The notes: generated by a model not told the origin, from the letters alone. DNA of 64,000 nucleotides from Bradyrhizobium paxllaeri (GCF_001693515.2 NZ_CP042968.1:4154001-4218000); one strand, 5' to 3'; positions 52,135 through 61,163 are shown, numbered from the stretch's first letter. Numbers and translations: made by a program.

Positions 52135-52757
52135 CAGTTGACCCCGTCGAGCTCGGACAACTGAAAACCTTTTGGCGGGGTCCGCGGCACCAGTTCGAGA
52201 TCTTCGAGCAGGTTTGCGAGGCCATGCACGGTCATCGACACCGCGAAGATCGGCAGCGTCAGGTAGACCACCCAGGTCGGCCAGTTCAGCGTCTGCGTGC
52301 GCTCGGTATAGAGGAAGTTGAAGGTCTCGGCGGCGAGCTTGCGCGCGTCGAAGCCGGCGCGGGCGAGACCGATCGGGTCCATCCAGAGGAAGCAGGTGAT
52401 GATCAGCGCGACGCCGAACACCACGACCATGCCAGTCGCCATGATCTTCGCGATCTTCTGATTCTGCGCCGAGAGACGCTCGGTCATCATGGAGACGGCG
52501 AAATCGAGCCGCAGCCGCGTCATGGCGGAGGCGCCGATGAAGGTTAGCCAGACCACGCAATAGACTGCCGATTCATCGATCCAGTAGATCGGGAAGTGCG
52601 AATAGCGGGTGACGACGTTCACCAGAATCAGCGCCGTCAGCAGATACATCAGCCCCATCAAGGCGATGCGCTCGAAGGCGAGCAGCAGGGTAGAGGCCCG
52701 GACAACGATCCGCCGGGCGCTGAACGCCGGCGCATCCGCAATCGTCTGCTCGATCAT
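52134..52757 (-). CDS. TRAP transporter small membrane subunit (DctQ family)
   Basis: A 207-residue, four-helix subunit: RIALMGLMYLLTALILVNVV, WIDESAVYCVVWLTFIGASA and a central RLDFAVSMMTERLSAQNQK loop. It pairs with DctM and is the first gene of the leftward operon. A GntR-type palindrome lies 43 bp upstream of its start. Confidence 0.9.
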   Translation of the reverse strand: MIEQTIADAPAFSARRIVVRASTLLLAFERIALMGLMYLLTALILVNVVTRYSHFPIYWIDESAVYCVVWLTFIGASAMTRLRLDFAVSMMTERLSAQNQKIAKIMATGMVVVFGVALIITCFLWMDPIGLARAGFDARKLAAETFNFLYTERTQTLNWPTWVVYLTLPIFAVSMTVHGLANLLEDLELVPRTPPKGFQLSELDGVN

Positions 52758-52799
52758 ATGAGCCCGCTGCCCCCTGGAATTTGTCGTGCACTTGTAAAA

Positions 52800-52814
52800 T
52801 GTATAATTTATACA
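52800..52814. promoter_or_regulatory. GntR-type operator, 15-bp perfect palindrome
   Basis: TGTATAA-T-TTATACA is perfect around one base and resembles FCD-GntR sites of the TTGTATACAA type. It lies in the 156-bp divergent gap between dctQ and the gntR gene, placed to repress both. Binding is inferred. Confidence 0.65.
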
Positions 52815-52913
52815 ATCCTGTCAAATGGAGATTGTGGAGCCTTCTCAGCTTTTGCTGGGTTGCCGCCATATCGACGTGCGAAAACTGTGCCGCCTCGATC
52901 AGAAAGGCCGGCG

Positions 52914-53612
52914 ATGACGACGGAAGATCAAATGAAAGGCCCTCTGAAGCACCGGACGCTGTCGGCGGCGATCGTCGACCAGCTCAGGCAGGCGATCCTC
53001 GACGGGACCTATCCGGCCGGGTCGCAGCTTCGGCAGGACGCGCTGGGCGATACCTACGGCGTGAGCCGCATTCCCGTACGCGAGGCGCTGTTTCAGCTCG
53101 AGGCCGAAGGGCTGGTGCGGATCGTTCCGCAAAAGGGCGCGATTGTCTCGGAACTGTCGCTGGACGAGATCAACGATGTGTTCGACCTCCGCCGGATCAT
53201 GGAGCCGCGGCTGCTGGCGCAGTCGGCGCCGCACTTTGTGGAAGACGATTTTGCCGGACTGGATGACATTCAGAAACGCTTCGAAAAAGCGATCAAGGCG
53301 CGCAACGTCACCGAATGGGGGCGGCTCAATGCCGATTTCCATATGGCGATGTATGTGCACGCGCGGCAGCCGCGCACCAAGGCGATCGTCATCGCGCTCT
53401 TACAGACCAGCGACCGCTACACGCGCCTGCAGCTCTCCAACACCAAGGCGATGGGGATAGCCGAAAAAGAGCATGCCCACCTGATCACGTTGTGTCGGGC
53501 AAAGCAGATCGAGGAGGCCTGCCGGTTTCTGGAGCAGCATATCGAGGCAGTCAGGACGGATTTGCTGCAGGTGGTGGGCGGTGGGACGATCGCGGCGCGA
53601 GCGGGGCGCTAG
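52914..53612 (+). CDS. GntR-family regulator, FCD subfamily
   Basis: A 232-residue protein: winged helix (IVDQLRQAILDGTYPAGSQL, DTYGVSRIPVREALFQLEAE) and FCD domain (VFDLRRIMEPRLLAQSAPHF, NADFHMAMYVHARQPRTKAI, EHAHLITLCRAKQIEEACRF) with conserved Asp/His metal ligands. It is divergent from the TRAP/DapA-family operon and very likely its sensor-repressor, responding to the transported acid or its keto product. Confidence 0.92.
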   Translation: MTTEDQMKGPLKHRTLSAAIVDQLRQAILDGTYPAGSQLRQDALGDTYGVSRIPVREALFQLEAEGLVRIVPQKGAIVSELSLDEINDVFDLRRIMEPRLLAQSAPHFVEDDFAGLDDIQKRFEKAIKARNVTEWGRLNADFHMAMYVHARQPRTKAIVIALLQTSDRYTRLQLSNTKAMGIAEKEHAHLITLCRAKQIEEACRFLEQHIEAVRTDLLQVVGGGTIAARAGR

Positions 53613-53808
53613 TACCACTGCACCGGGAGATGCTGCGGGGGCAGCGCGGTTGCCTTTTGATGAATCCCTCGCGCTCGAGCGTTAACACCATGGACGTTCA
53701 CTACCTGAATATCCCGGTAAAGCCGGCGAACTGAGGCGCCGGCGCGGCCGCCCGGACTGAAACTCCCGCGGCACCTTTGCCGTACCTGTGCGCTGGGAGG
53801 ATCAAATC

Positions 53809-55038
53809 ATGAATGCAAGCTTCGAAGCGGGGCAACGGGGAGGCCTGTCCTGGACCGGCCAGGCGAGGAACGGCATCGCCGGGCAGACGGCGGCGCGCAC
53901 GCGCATCGATTCCGTCGACCTCGCGCGCGGCCTCGTGATGGTGTTGATGGCGCTCGACCATGTGCGCGATTTCTTCGCCCCGGGTGGATTCAACCCGCGT
54001 GATGTGACCGATACCGCGCTGTTCATGACGCGCTGGATCACGCACTTCTGTGCACCCGCCTTCGTCCTTCTCGCAGGTGTGTCGGCATTCCTCTACGGTG
54101 AGCGCGGCCGTAGCACGCGGCAGCTCAGCCGCTTCCTGCTCACGCGCGGGATTTGGCTCATACTGATCGAACTCACGCTCGTCCGCCTTGCATGGACCTT
54201 CAGCTTCGATCTCGGCTATTTCTTCAGCCAGGTCATCTTCGCTATCGGCGCGTCGATGATTGCGCTTTCAGTGCTGGTCTTTCTGCCGCGCAGTGCGGTC
54301 GCTGCCATCGCACTCGTCCTGATCGCCGGGCACAATCTACTCGATCCCATCAAGGCAGAGTCCTTTGGCCCAGCCGCGCCGATCTGGAATTTCCTGCATG
54401 AGCCGGCCTTGCTGCAGTTCGGCGCCACCGTGAAGTGGTTCGCGGTCTACCCGTTGATCCCGTGGATCGGCGTGATGGCGGCGGGCTACGCGCTCGGTCC
54501 GGTCTTCACGCTCGATCGTGCGAAGCGGACGCGCTGGCTCGTTGGATGGGGCACCGTAGCGGTGGTCGGTTTCGTCCTGCTGCGGGCGAGCAACGTCTAC
54601 GGCGATCCCGCGCCCTGGACCGTTCAAGCCGGTGCAATTGCGACGTTGCTGTCCTTCATCAACTGCGAAAAATATCCGCCGTCGCTGCTGTATCTGGCCA
54701 TGACGATCGGGCCGACATTGCTGCTGCTTGCTGCGGTTGAGAACGCGCGCGGCCGGTTCGCGGCGTGGATCACCACCTTCGGCCGCGTTCCATTCTTCTA
54801 TTATGTGGTTCACGTTTTTGTCATTCACGCGCTGGCGGTGATCTTCGCGTGGGCGAGCGGTGCGGAGACCGGCTGGCTGTTTGGTCCATTCCCTGCCGAC
54901 AAGCCGAACGGATACGGCGTCGGCCTCCTGGGCGTGTTTTCCATCTGGCTTGCGGTTGTGGCGGCGCTCTATCCACTTTGCAACTGGTTTGTCGGCATCA
55001 AAAAACGTCGCAGCGACTGGTGGTTATCCTACCTCTAG
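53809..55038 (+). CDS. DUF1624/HGSNAT-like multi-span membrane protein
   Basis: A 409-residue protein with about ten helices. SVDLARGLVMVLMALDHVRD is the conserved opening (Asp-Arg-Asp-His), and RWITHFCAPAFVLLAGVSAF follows; both are DUF1624 features shared with heparan-alpha-glucosaminide N-acetyltransferases, which acetylate an external sugar using cytosolic acyl-CoA. The His of LDHVRD is a candidate acyl carrier. GGGAGG precedes the ATG at 53809. No glycan genes are adjacent, so the substrate is open. Confidence 0.85.
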   Translation: MNASFEAGQRGGLSWTGQARNGIAGQTAARTRIDSVDLARGLVMVLMALDHVRDFFAPGGFNPRDVTDTALFMTRWITHFCAPAFVLLAGVSAFLYGERGRSTRQLSRFLLTRGIWLILIELTLVRLAWTFSFDLGYFFSQVIFAIGASMIALSVLVFLPRSAVAAIALVLIAGHNLLDPIKAESFGPAAPIWNFLHEPALLQFGATVKWFAVYPLIPWIGVMAAGYALGPVFTLDRAKRTRWLVGWGTVAVVGFVLLRASNVYGDPAPWTVQAGAIATLLSFINCEKYPPSLLYLAMTIGPTLLLLAAVENARGRFAAWITTFGRVPFFYYVVHVFVIHALAVIFAWASGAETGWLFGPFPADKPNGYGVGLLGVFSIWLAVVAALYPLCNWFVGIKKRRSDWWLSYL

Positions 55039-55117
55039 TACCGGCGGCACGGTGATTATGACTCATTGGCCGAGGCGTTTGTCGCAGGCAATGACGGGGT
55101 TGGCGACGGTGTTTAAC

Positions 55118-56476
55118 CTACCGCCCCCCGTCCGGCCCCATCACAAGGTTCGGCAGCCAGGTCGAAATCTCCGGGAAGAAGCACAGCAGCAGCACCGCCA
55201 GCATCATCAGCAGCACGAAGGGCAGCGTGCCCCAGATCACCTCGCTCAAGGAAATATCCGGCGCGACGTTGCGGATGACGAAGATGTTCAAGCCCACCGG
55301 CGGGTGGATCAGCCCCATTTCCATCACGATGGTCATGACGACGCCGAACCAGATGATGTCGAAATTGGCGGCGCGCAGCGGCGGCAGGATGATCGGCGCG
55401 GTCATCAGGATGATCGACACCGGCGGCAGGAAGAAGCCGAGCACGACCACCATCAGCAAGATCGCCGCCAGCAATTCCCAGCGCGGCAGGTGCATGGCGA
55501 CGATGGATTCCGCCGCCGATTGCGAGATATGCAGATAGCTCATCACATAGGAATAGAGCAGCGACATGCCGATGATCATCATCAGCATGGTGGATTCGCG
55601 GATGGTGGATGTCAGGATCGGCGACAGGTCGCTCGGCCGCCATACCGTGTAGATCACCGCGATCAGCACCAGCGCCAGAAGGCCGCCGAGCCCTGCGGTT
55701 TCCGATGGCGTCGCGTAGCCGCCATAAAGCGCGATCATCACGCCGGTGAGCAGCAGCACGAACGGGATCACCCGCGGCAGCATGGTGAAGCGCTCGGCCA
55801 TGGTGAATTCGTCACGCTGCAGGATCGCGGACTCCGTTCCGGACTTCTCATGGAGCGCCTGCGCGGCCGCAAATTCCTTACGGAAGCGCAGCACCGCGTA
55901 GATGCCGAACAGTGTCACCAGCAGAAGCCCCGGGCCGATGCCGGCGAGGAACAACCGGCCCAGCGATTTTTCCGCGGCGACCGCGAACAGGATCATGGTG
56001 ATCGAGGGCGGCAGCAGGATGCCGAGCGTGCCGCCGGCGGCGATGATGCCTGCGGCAAAGCCGCCGGAATAACCGCGCTTGCGCATCTCGGGAATGCCGG
56101 CCGAACCGATCGCTGAGCAGGTCGCGGGCGAGGAGCCCGCCATCGCCGCAAACAGCGCGCAGGCGAACACGTTGGCGACGCCAAGCCCGCCCGGCACACG
56201 GTGCAGCCAGGCATGCAGCGCCGAATAGAGATCCTGTCCGGCGCGGGATTTGCCGATCGCCGCACCCTTGAGGATGAACAGCGGGATCGACAACAGCGTG
56301 ATCGAGGCCATTTCCTCGTAGACGTTCTGCGTCACCGTATCGAGCGAGGCCGTCGGCATGAAGATCGCCATGAAGACGACGGCGACCGCGCCCAGAGCAA
56401 ACGCAATGGGCATGCCGGAGAACATCGCAAACAGGGTCGCCAGGCCGTAACTGATACCAATTCCAAGAACGTTCAT
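55118..56476 (-). CDS. Second TRAP transporter, large membrane subunit (DctM family)
   Basis: A 452-residue DctM protein with a longer central region than the first one. It shows AFALGAVAVVFMAIFM, LLSIPLFILKGAAIGKSRAG, GSSPATCSAIGSAGIPEMRK, GTLGILLPPSITMILFAVAA and LIHPPVGLNIFVIRN. The ATG at 56476 overlaps the dctQ stop by 4 bp. An insert near residues 195-225 (RKEFAAAQALHEKSGTESAI) is cytosolic. Confidence 0.92.
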   Translation of the reverse strand: MNVLGIGISYGLATLFAMFSGMPIAFALGAVAVVFMAIFMPTASLDTVTQNVYEEMASITLLSIPLFILKGAAIGKSRAGQDLYSALHAWLHRVPGGLGVANVFACALFAAMAGSSPATCSAIGSAGIPEMRKRGYSGGFAAGIIAAGGTLGILLPPSITMILFAVAAEKSLGRLFLAGIGPGLLLVTLFGIYAVLRFRKEFAAAQALHEKSGTESAILQRDEFTMAERFTMLPRVIPFVLLLTGVMIALYGGYATPSETAGLGGLLALVLIAVIYTVWRPSDLSPILTSTIRESTMLMMIIGMSLLYSYVMSYLHISQSAAESIVAMHLPRWELLAAILLMVVVLGFFLPPVSIILMTAPIILPPLRAANFDIIWFGVVMTIVMEMGLIHPPVGLNIFVIRNVAPDISLSEVIWGTLPFVLLMMLAVLLLCFFPEISTWLPNLVMGPDGGR

Positions 56477-57027
56477 CGACGTGAAGCACCGGCAAAGGGA
56501 AGAATGATCTGCAACAGGATCTGCAGGCACAACAGCGTCATGCCCAGCGCCATCAGCACATAGGGGATCGCGAGCGGGGGCGACCACATCGAGTTCGACA
56601 CCTGTCCGTCGACGTAAGCCTCATGCGCCAGCGTCCAGGATTTCCAGGCGAAGAAGGCGCAGAACAACAGGCTTGCAACATCGACCAGCCACAGCCGGAT
56701 GCGGTTGGCGAGCGGCGACATCAGCCCGACAAAGGCCTCGATGCCGATATGGCCGCGCTGGCCCTGCACATAGGCCGCGGTCATGAAGGTGGCGCCGACG
56801 AGGAGGAAGACCGCAGCTTCGTCCTGCCAGTAATTGGCGCTGTGGAACAACGCGCGGCCGAGCACGCTGTAACTGAGGATCACGCAGGCCGCGATCAGCG
56901 CGAACGCGGCAAAGACCACGATGACGCGGTTGCACAGCGCCAGCGCCCGGTCGAGCGCCGCCACGAGCGGGTTGCCTATGGCGGCCTCGGAATGGTCCTG
57001 TTGATCCGGAATCGGACCATGCATCAT
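56473..57027 (-). CDS. Second TRAP transporter, small membrane subunit (DctQ family)
   Basis: A 184-residue, four-helix subunit: LDRALALCNRVIVVFAAFAL, YWQDEAAVFLLVGATFMTAA and GQRGHIGIEAFVGLMSPLAN. The ATG at 57027 overlaps the dctP stop (ATGA), so dctP-dctQ-dctM are translationally coupled in that order. Confidence 0.9.
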   Translation of the reverse strand: MMHGPIPDQQDHSEAAIGNPLVAALDRALALCNRVIVVFAAFALIAACVILSYSVLGRALFHSANYWQDEAAVFLLVGATFMTAAYVQGQRGHIGIEAFVGLMSPLANRIRLWLVDVASLLFCAFFAWKSWTLAHEAYVDGQVSNSMWSPPLAIPYVLMALGMTLLCLQILLQIILPFAGASRR

Positions 57028-58046
57028 GCGGCAACGTCGCCGGCGAGCTTCAGCAGGTTGGCCGACGTCGCCGTCTTGGCGCTGTAGTCCTTCCACGCGG
57101 TGTCGCGCGCGATGTCACGCCACTTGCCGACGGTCGCGACATCGAGCTGGCTGACCTTGGCGCCGGCCTTCTCATAGACCTTGGCGACCTCGATATCGTC
57201 GTCCTGCGCGCCCTTGCGGCCGAACGCCTCCAGTTCGCTGCCGACCGACAGGATGATGTCCTGCTGGTTCTTGGGCAGCTTGTCGAAGATCGCCTTCGAC
57301 ATCATCAAGGGCTCTAGCATGAACCAGTAGGAGGCGCCGGCGCCCGAGGTCAGCGATTTAGCGACCTCTTCGAGGCGGAACGAGATCAGGCTGGTCGAGG
57401 AGGTGATGCCGGCATCGCACGCGCCGGTCTGCATCGCAGCGTAGATTTCGTTCGATGGCACCGACAGCACCGCGGCGCCCGCGGTCTGCAGCACCATGTC
57501 CATCTCGCGTGAGCCGCCGCGCACCTTCAGCCCCTTGGCGTCTTCGGGCGCGACGATCGGCCTGGAGCGGCTGGCGACGCCGCCGGCCTGCCAGATCCAG
57601 CTCAGCAGGATGATGCCCTTGTCGGCGAGGAAGTCGGTCAGCGCCTTGCCGACCGGCTCCTTCTTCCAGCGCAGGCCCTGATCGTAGGTCGCGACCAGAC
57701 CCGGCATCAGGCCGATATTGGTCTCCGGCAATTCGCCGCCGGCATAGGGCATCGGATAGAGGCTGATATCGAGTGCGCCCTTGCGCATCGCCGAGAATTG
57801 CGCGTTGGTCTTGATCAGCGAGGAGTTCGGATAGACCTCGGCCGCGATCTCGCCGCCAGAGCGCTTGGAGACTTCGGCGGCAAACATGCGGCACAGCCGA
57901 TCGCGGAAGTCGCCCTTGTCGATCGTGCCGCCGGGGAACTGGTGTGAGATCTTCAGCGTCGTGGCAGCTTGGGCGGTGCCGGTGCCGAAGCGAAGCACGG
58001 CAGGGACGGCAAGCGCTGTTACGATGACATGGCGGCGTGTGAGCAT
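57024..58046 (-). CDS. Second TRAP transporter, substrate-binding protein (DctP family)
   Basis: A 340-residue binding protein. The N-terminus MLTRRHVIVTALAVPAVLRF is a Tat-like signal. The fold shows LKISHQFPGGTIDKGDFRDR, AMRKGALDISLYPMPYAGGE and KGLKVRGGSREMDMVLQTAG, where the Arg of KVRGG is the carboxylate ligand. GGGGAG precedes the ATG at 58046. Unlike the first TRAP operon, no regulator or catabolic gene accompanies it, so the substrate is entirely open. Confidence 0.9.
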   Translation of the reverse strand: MLTRRHVIVTALAVPAVLRFGTGTAQAATTLKISHQFPGGTIDKGDFRDRLCRMFAAEVSKRSGGEIAAEVYPNSSLIKTNAQFSAMRKGALDISLYPMPYAGGELPETNIGLMPGLVATYDQGLRWKKEPVGKALTDFLADKGIILLSWIWQAGGVASRSRPIVAPEDAKGLKVRGGSREMDMVLQTAGAAVLSVPSNEIYAAMQTGACDAGITSSTSLISFRLEEVAKSLTSGAGASYWFMLEPLMMSKAIFDKLPKNQQDIILSVGSELEAFGRKGAQDDDIEVAKVYEKAGAKVSQLDVATVGKWRDIARDTAWKDYSAKTATSANLLKLAGDVAA

Positions 58047-58382
58047 GGTTTCTCCCCTGCAAATTGATTCTTGGGTCGACGACGGCGACCGGTTTGAGCC
58101 CATGCTAGCCGGTCGTCATCCGAAGCAGTTCTCGTCTGATAGGTTGAGGCGGTGTGATAGGTCGAGGCGGCGCGCGACGGCAAGCCCCGATTTCAGCAGG
58201 CCTGATAGGCTGCAGCGTACGCACCCGCGGAGCGTTACCGCGAATTAACTTGCCCGCTTCAACTAACCGTGACTTCGGAAGAACTTCGGGATGTGGCCGG
58301 TAACAAAGCGGGTCGCGGACTCGTCGTTGGGAAAGCGGCAGATGTCGCTTTAATCTATCCAACCCCAAAGGACGACCACCCC

Positions 58383-58622
58383 ATGACCACCACGACCCGT
58401 ATCGGCCTCATCCTCTCGGCCACGCTCGTTTCACTCGGCCTTGCGTTCGCGCCCGCCACCTTCGCTCAGGACAAGATGGGCAAGGGCGACGGCATGAAGC
58501 AGGAGTCCATGTCCAGGGACGCGATGAAGAAAGAGGGCGGCATGATGAAGAAGGACGGCATGAAGCACGACGGCATGACGAAGGACGGCATGAAAAAAGA
58601 TGACGCCATGAAGAAGAACTGA
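58383..58622 (+). CDS. Exported Met/Lys-rich repeat protein
   Basis: A 79-residue protein: signal peptide (TRIGLILSATLVSLGLAFAP, cleavage after TFA) followed by repeats of the K-K-D-G-M / K-H-D-G-M type, about eight in 50 residues. Such pentapeptide-like Met-rich proteins are seen near metal-handling and stress genes, where Met could bind copper or silver; that role is inferred from composition only. It stands alone. Confidence 0.7.
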   Translation: MTTTTRIGLILSATLVSLGLAFAPATFAQDKMGKGDGMKQESMSRDAMKKEGGMMKKDGMKHDGMTKDGMKKDDAMKKN

Positions 58623-58627
58623 GTCGT

Positions 58628-58710
58628 CGTCATTCCGGGATGGTCCGAAGGACCAGACCCGGAATCTCGAGATTCCGGGTCTGGTGCTAACGCACCATCC
58701 CGGAATGACG
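58628..58710. repeat. 83-bp cloverleaf-like palindromic element
   Basis: Outer arms of 17 bp, CGTCATTCCGGGATGGT and its exact complement, close a structure with three inner hairpins: GGTCC-GAA-GGACC, a 32-bp perfect palindrome centred on CTCGAG (58652-58683), and GGTGC-TAAC-GCACC. Every arm is perfect. This type of intergenic palindrome is common in Bradyrhizobium and relatives. It may also terminate transcription from both flanking genes. Confidence 0.85.
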
Positions 58711-58755
58711 GGAGCTGTATCGGTCGTCGGCAAGAGGCCGCGATACGAGGTGTGC

Positions 58756-59109
58756 CTACCGCTTCTTGCCCTTGCTCTTGCGCGCGGCATAACGGGCGTC
58801 GCGCTTGGCCTTCTGCTCGGCCTCCAGCGCTGCCTGTCTGGCGGCTTCTTCCTCCTTCTCGCGCGCGAGCCTGGCAGCTTCGGCCGCGGCGGCCTCGGCT
58901 TCGAGACGTTGCTGTTCGGCCTTGGCGGCTTCCTTGGCCTCCCTGGCCTTGGCGCGGGCGGCGGCGATCGCCTCGCGCTCGGCCTGCCGGCGCTTCACTT
59001 CGGGATCGTCAGGTCCCGGCTGGGCGCGAAACTTGTTCAAAATGTTCTGCCGCGCCTGCATCGCGGCCTTCTGGCGGTCCGCGAAGTTCGGTTCCTTGAA
59101 TCCACTCAT
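58756..59109 (-). CDS. DUF6481-family protein
   Basis: A 117-residue protein, mostly one long charged helix. MSGFKEPNFADRQKAAMQAR is the recognisable DUF6481 start, followed by an Ala/Glu/Lys/Arg-rich coiled coil (AREAKEAAKAEQQRLEAEAA) and a basic tail (YAARKSKGKKR). It is conserved in alphaproteobacteria; function is unknown, though the basic tail could bind nucleic acid. Confidence 0.85.
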   Translation of the reverse strand: MSGFKEPNFADRQKAAMQARQNILNKFRAQPGPDDPEVKRRQAEREAIAAARAKAREAKEAAKAEQQRLEAEAAAAEAARLAREKEEEAARQAALEAEQKAKRDARYAARKSKGKKR

Positions 59110-59235
59110 AAAGAGGCCTTGTCGCTTTCACTCTTGGGGTTGGACGCGCCACGGGCGCGGAATGGCGACTAGGTAAGTGAACCCGGGGCAAAATGCCAGC
59201 GTCGAAAGGGGGCTGGCAGAGCAGGGGAGGCTTGC

Positions 59236-59418
59236 GTGAACAGCAAATGGGCCAAATTGATGCTGATGAGCGGGATTACATCAGGCTGGCTGCTCTACGA
59301 GATGGCCACGGCGAGCGAATCCCCGCGCGTGGAGCTGGCGTTCGTGCAATATAGCCTGCTCGCCTGCGCACTGATCGGTCTGGTCGGCTCGGTGATGATG
59401 TTTGCGTCGGATAGGTGA
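59236..59418 (+). CDS. Small two-span membrane protein
   Basis: Sixty residues from GTG 59236 (GGGGAGG upstream): a first helix (KLMLMSGITSGWLLYEMATA) and a second (YSLLACALIGLVGSVMMFAS) joined by a polar loop. It converges on the next gene. Function unknown. Confidence 0.65.
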   Translation: MNSKWAKLMLMSGITSGWLLYEMATASESPRVELAFVQYSLLACALIGLVGSVMMFASDR

Positions 59419-59429
59419 CCGGTAGCTTC

Positions 59430-59645
59430 CTAGAAGCTGCCGCGACGTCCGCTCTGCCCGAGAACGCGGGCGACCGTCATGGCCGTCATCGCTGCCCGAT
59501 CTGCCACCCGCTGCGCCTCCAGCCTGTCGCGGGCTTTCTCGCGGATCATGATCTCGATCAACTCGAGCCGTTTGGTCTCGTCGACCGCTTCCGCCAGCAA
59601 TTGCCTGTACCTGTTGTGGTCGTAAACCGCTTCCTGCTCGTCCAT
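59430..59645 (-). CDS. Small helical hypothetical protein
   Basis: A 71-residue soluble protein from the ATG at 59645: MDEQEAVYDHNRYRQLLAEA then VDETKRLELIEIMIREKARD, two amphipathic helices. The pattern 'L..A..ET.R..LI..LI.E.A' recurs in small rhizobial proteins of unknown function. The open frame extends to 59732 without support. Confidence 0.65.
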   Translation of the reverse strand: MDEQEAVYDHNRYRQLLAEAVDETKRLELIEIMIREKARDRLEAQRVADRAAMTAMTVARVLGQSGRRGSF

Positions 59646-59843
59646 CGCACGCCCCGCACACGCGATTCGCCCCGAATGGTCAGTCTCGACCAAGGGTTGC
59701 GTTTCCGCAACGGATTTACGCGAGTTATACAAATTTCCGCATCAGGCGGGCCTGCGCACAAACCCGTGTAGTGTGAACCGGTTCACAGGAACTACGGCGG
59801 GTCGTTCCTATTCTCCGGCACTTCCGAAACAGGAGCGACCGCC

Positions 59844-60089
59844 ATGCCCCACAATTGGTGGACCCGCAAGAACCTCGTCGTCACCGCCGCCATCGTCGCG
59901 CTGGCCTTTATAGGCTTCATCGTGGCCGGCGTGTCCTCTCCCGAGCCAGCCGCCAGCGCGGCTCTTGGTCCGGACTGGCAGTGCAGCCGGCTCGCCTTCG
60001 TCTTCACGACCTGCAGCCGGGCCAAGCACAGCCAGGCCGCGGCGCTCCGTGTCGCCAAGATCCCGGTGTGCGGACGGCTACGGACGTAA
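59844..60089 (+). CDS. Small membrane-anchored hypothetical protein
   Basis: An 81-residue protein with one helix (NLVVTAAIVALAFIGFIVAG) and a periplasmic-type domain holding three Cys (DWQCSRLAFVFTTCSRA ... VCGRL). CAGGAGC lies well before the ATG. The Cys pattern suggests a small disulphide-stabilised domain. Function unknown. Confidence 0.65.
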   Translation: MPHNWWTRKNLVVTAAIVALAFIGFIVAGVSSPEPAASAALGPDWQCSRLAFVFTTCSRAKHSQAAALRVAKIPVCGRLRT

Positions 60090-60127
60090 TAGAATCGCGC
60101 CGGAACGGGCCGGAGCTGGAGTTTCCC

Positions 60128-60430
60128 ATGCGAAAACTGTCTCATCTCGTGGTGGCCGCGTCGGCGGCGGCTCTCGTGCTCGCGCCGGCCGGCGCCGCGC
60201 TGGCGCAGGGCGCGCCGGGCGGCGGGACCGCGCCGGCGGCAGCCTCATCGACCGCCGCCCCGGAAACCGCAGCGGCTGAGAAGAAGGCGGCGCCGAAGAA
60301 AAAGAAGCCGGCCAAGATGACCCGACAGCAGGAGATCGACCATTCGATCGACCGCGGCACGGTGCCCGCGCGATACCGGAGCTCGGTGCCGAAGGAGTAT
60401 CATCAGTATATTCCGTTCGATAAGCGATAG
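60128..60430 (+). CDS. Exported Ala/Lys-rich hypothetical protein
   Basis: A 100-residue protein with a signal peptide (LVVAASAAALVLAPAGAALA), a low-complexity Ala/Pro/Lys linker and a conserved-looking C-terminus (TRQQEIDHSIDRGTVPARYR, then VPKEYHQYIPFDKR). The C-terminal part is found as a short domain in other rhizobial exported proteins, to my recollection. Function unknown. Confidence 0.7.
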   Translation: MRKLSHLVVAASAAALVLAPAGAALAQGAPGGGTAPAAASSTAAPETAAAEKKAAPKKKKPAKMTRQQEIDHSIDRGTVPARYRSSVPKEYHQYIPFDKR

Positions 60431-61010
60431 AGACGTCGCATAAGTGTTCTTGCGATCCTTCGCCGCAGATCAGCCCACATGTCGCTTGGCGATCCGGTCT
60501 GTCGCATCTTGCTGATCAATTTGTCACACAGAACCGCGCAGCGGCTGCGCACCGTACTCGTACGGATTGGCCGCACCGATAACGACGATCTATAACGCCG
60601 TCGCTTGCAGCGGGGGGCAGGGCGCTCGTTCATCACGACGAGTGCTACCACTGGAGGCCACGAGGCCCGGACTCCTAGGCACTCCGGGCCTCGTCTATTC
60701 CTTGATCGCAATACCCGAGCCGTTTCCACCGGTCGGCCGGCTTCATCGGCATTCCATCACATCGCAAAGACGAAGAACGCCGAACGCGCTCGCCGAGCAT
60801 GCGCGGGACGACCGTGCGGCCGATCCTTTTCATCGCGCCATCCGTTCGACGTCCCTGCCCGGGGGGCAATGCCGGCAGTTGGCCACGTGGCTTTCAATGC
60901 CGGCGACCAGACGCCGAAAGGCGGCGAAGACACCGTGGAAGGCGGGTTCCACATTAGCCATAAGTTCGCGTTTTGCTCCGCCCCGGGATTTTCGGTGTTA
61001 AGGGATTTCC
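60431..61010. other. Intergenic region with a terminator-like hairpin
   Basis: No convincing gene. CGAGGCCCGGA (60661-60671) and TCCGGGCCTCG (60683-60693) form an 11-pair hairpin followed by TCTATTCCTT on the plus strand, a weak terminator. Because it lies 231 bp past the previous stop, it might end a small RNA transcribed from 60431-60660, but I see no clear promoter. Confidence 0.4.
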
Positions 61011-61163
61011 ATGTGGAACGGCTGGAGAAAAGCGGCAATCGGAATGAGCGCGCTGTTCGCCTTCATCCTCCTGGAGTTGATGGCGGTCATCGGCGGCGTT
61101 GCCGTGTTCCTGGGCGTGGTTCTTGATGTGGATTTGCCGTTCCTGGAAGTCTCCGAAGAATAG
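61011..61163 (+). CDS. 50-residue membrane miniprotein
   Basis: MWNGWRKAAIGMSALFAFIL then LELMAVIGGVAVFLGVVLDV and an acidic tail (FLEVSEE): one long or two short transmembrane helices. AAGGGA lies before the ATG. Function unknown. Confidence 0.65.
   Translation: MWNGWRKAAIGMSALFAFILLELMAVIGGVAVFLGVVLDVDLPFLEVSEE

Noticed and set aside
54860..56116. 418-codon plus-strand frame
   Set aside because: His/Gln/Asp-rich shadow of the DctM gene on the opposite strand.
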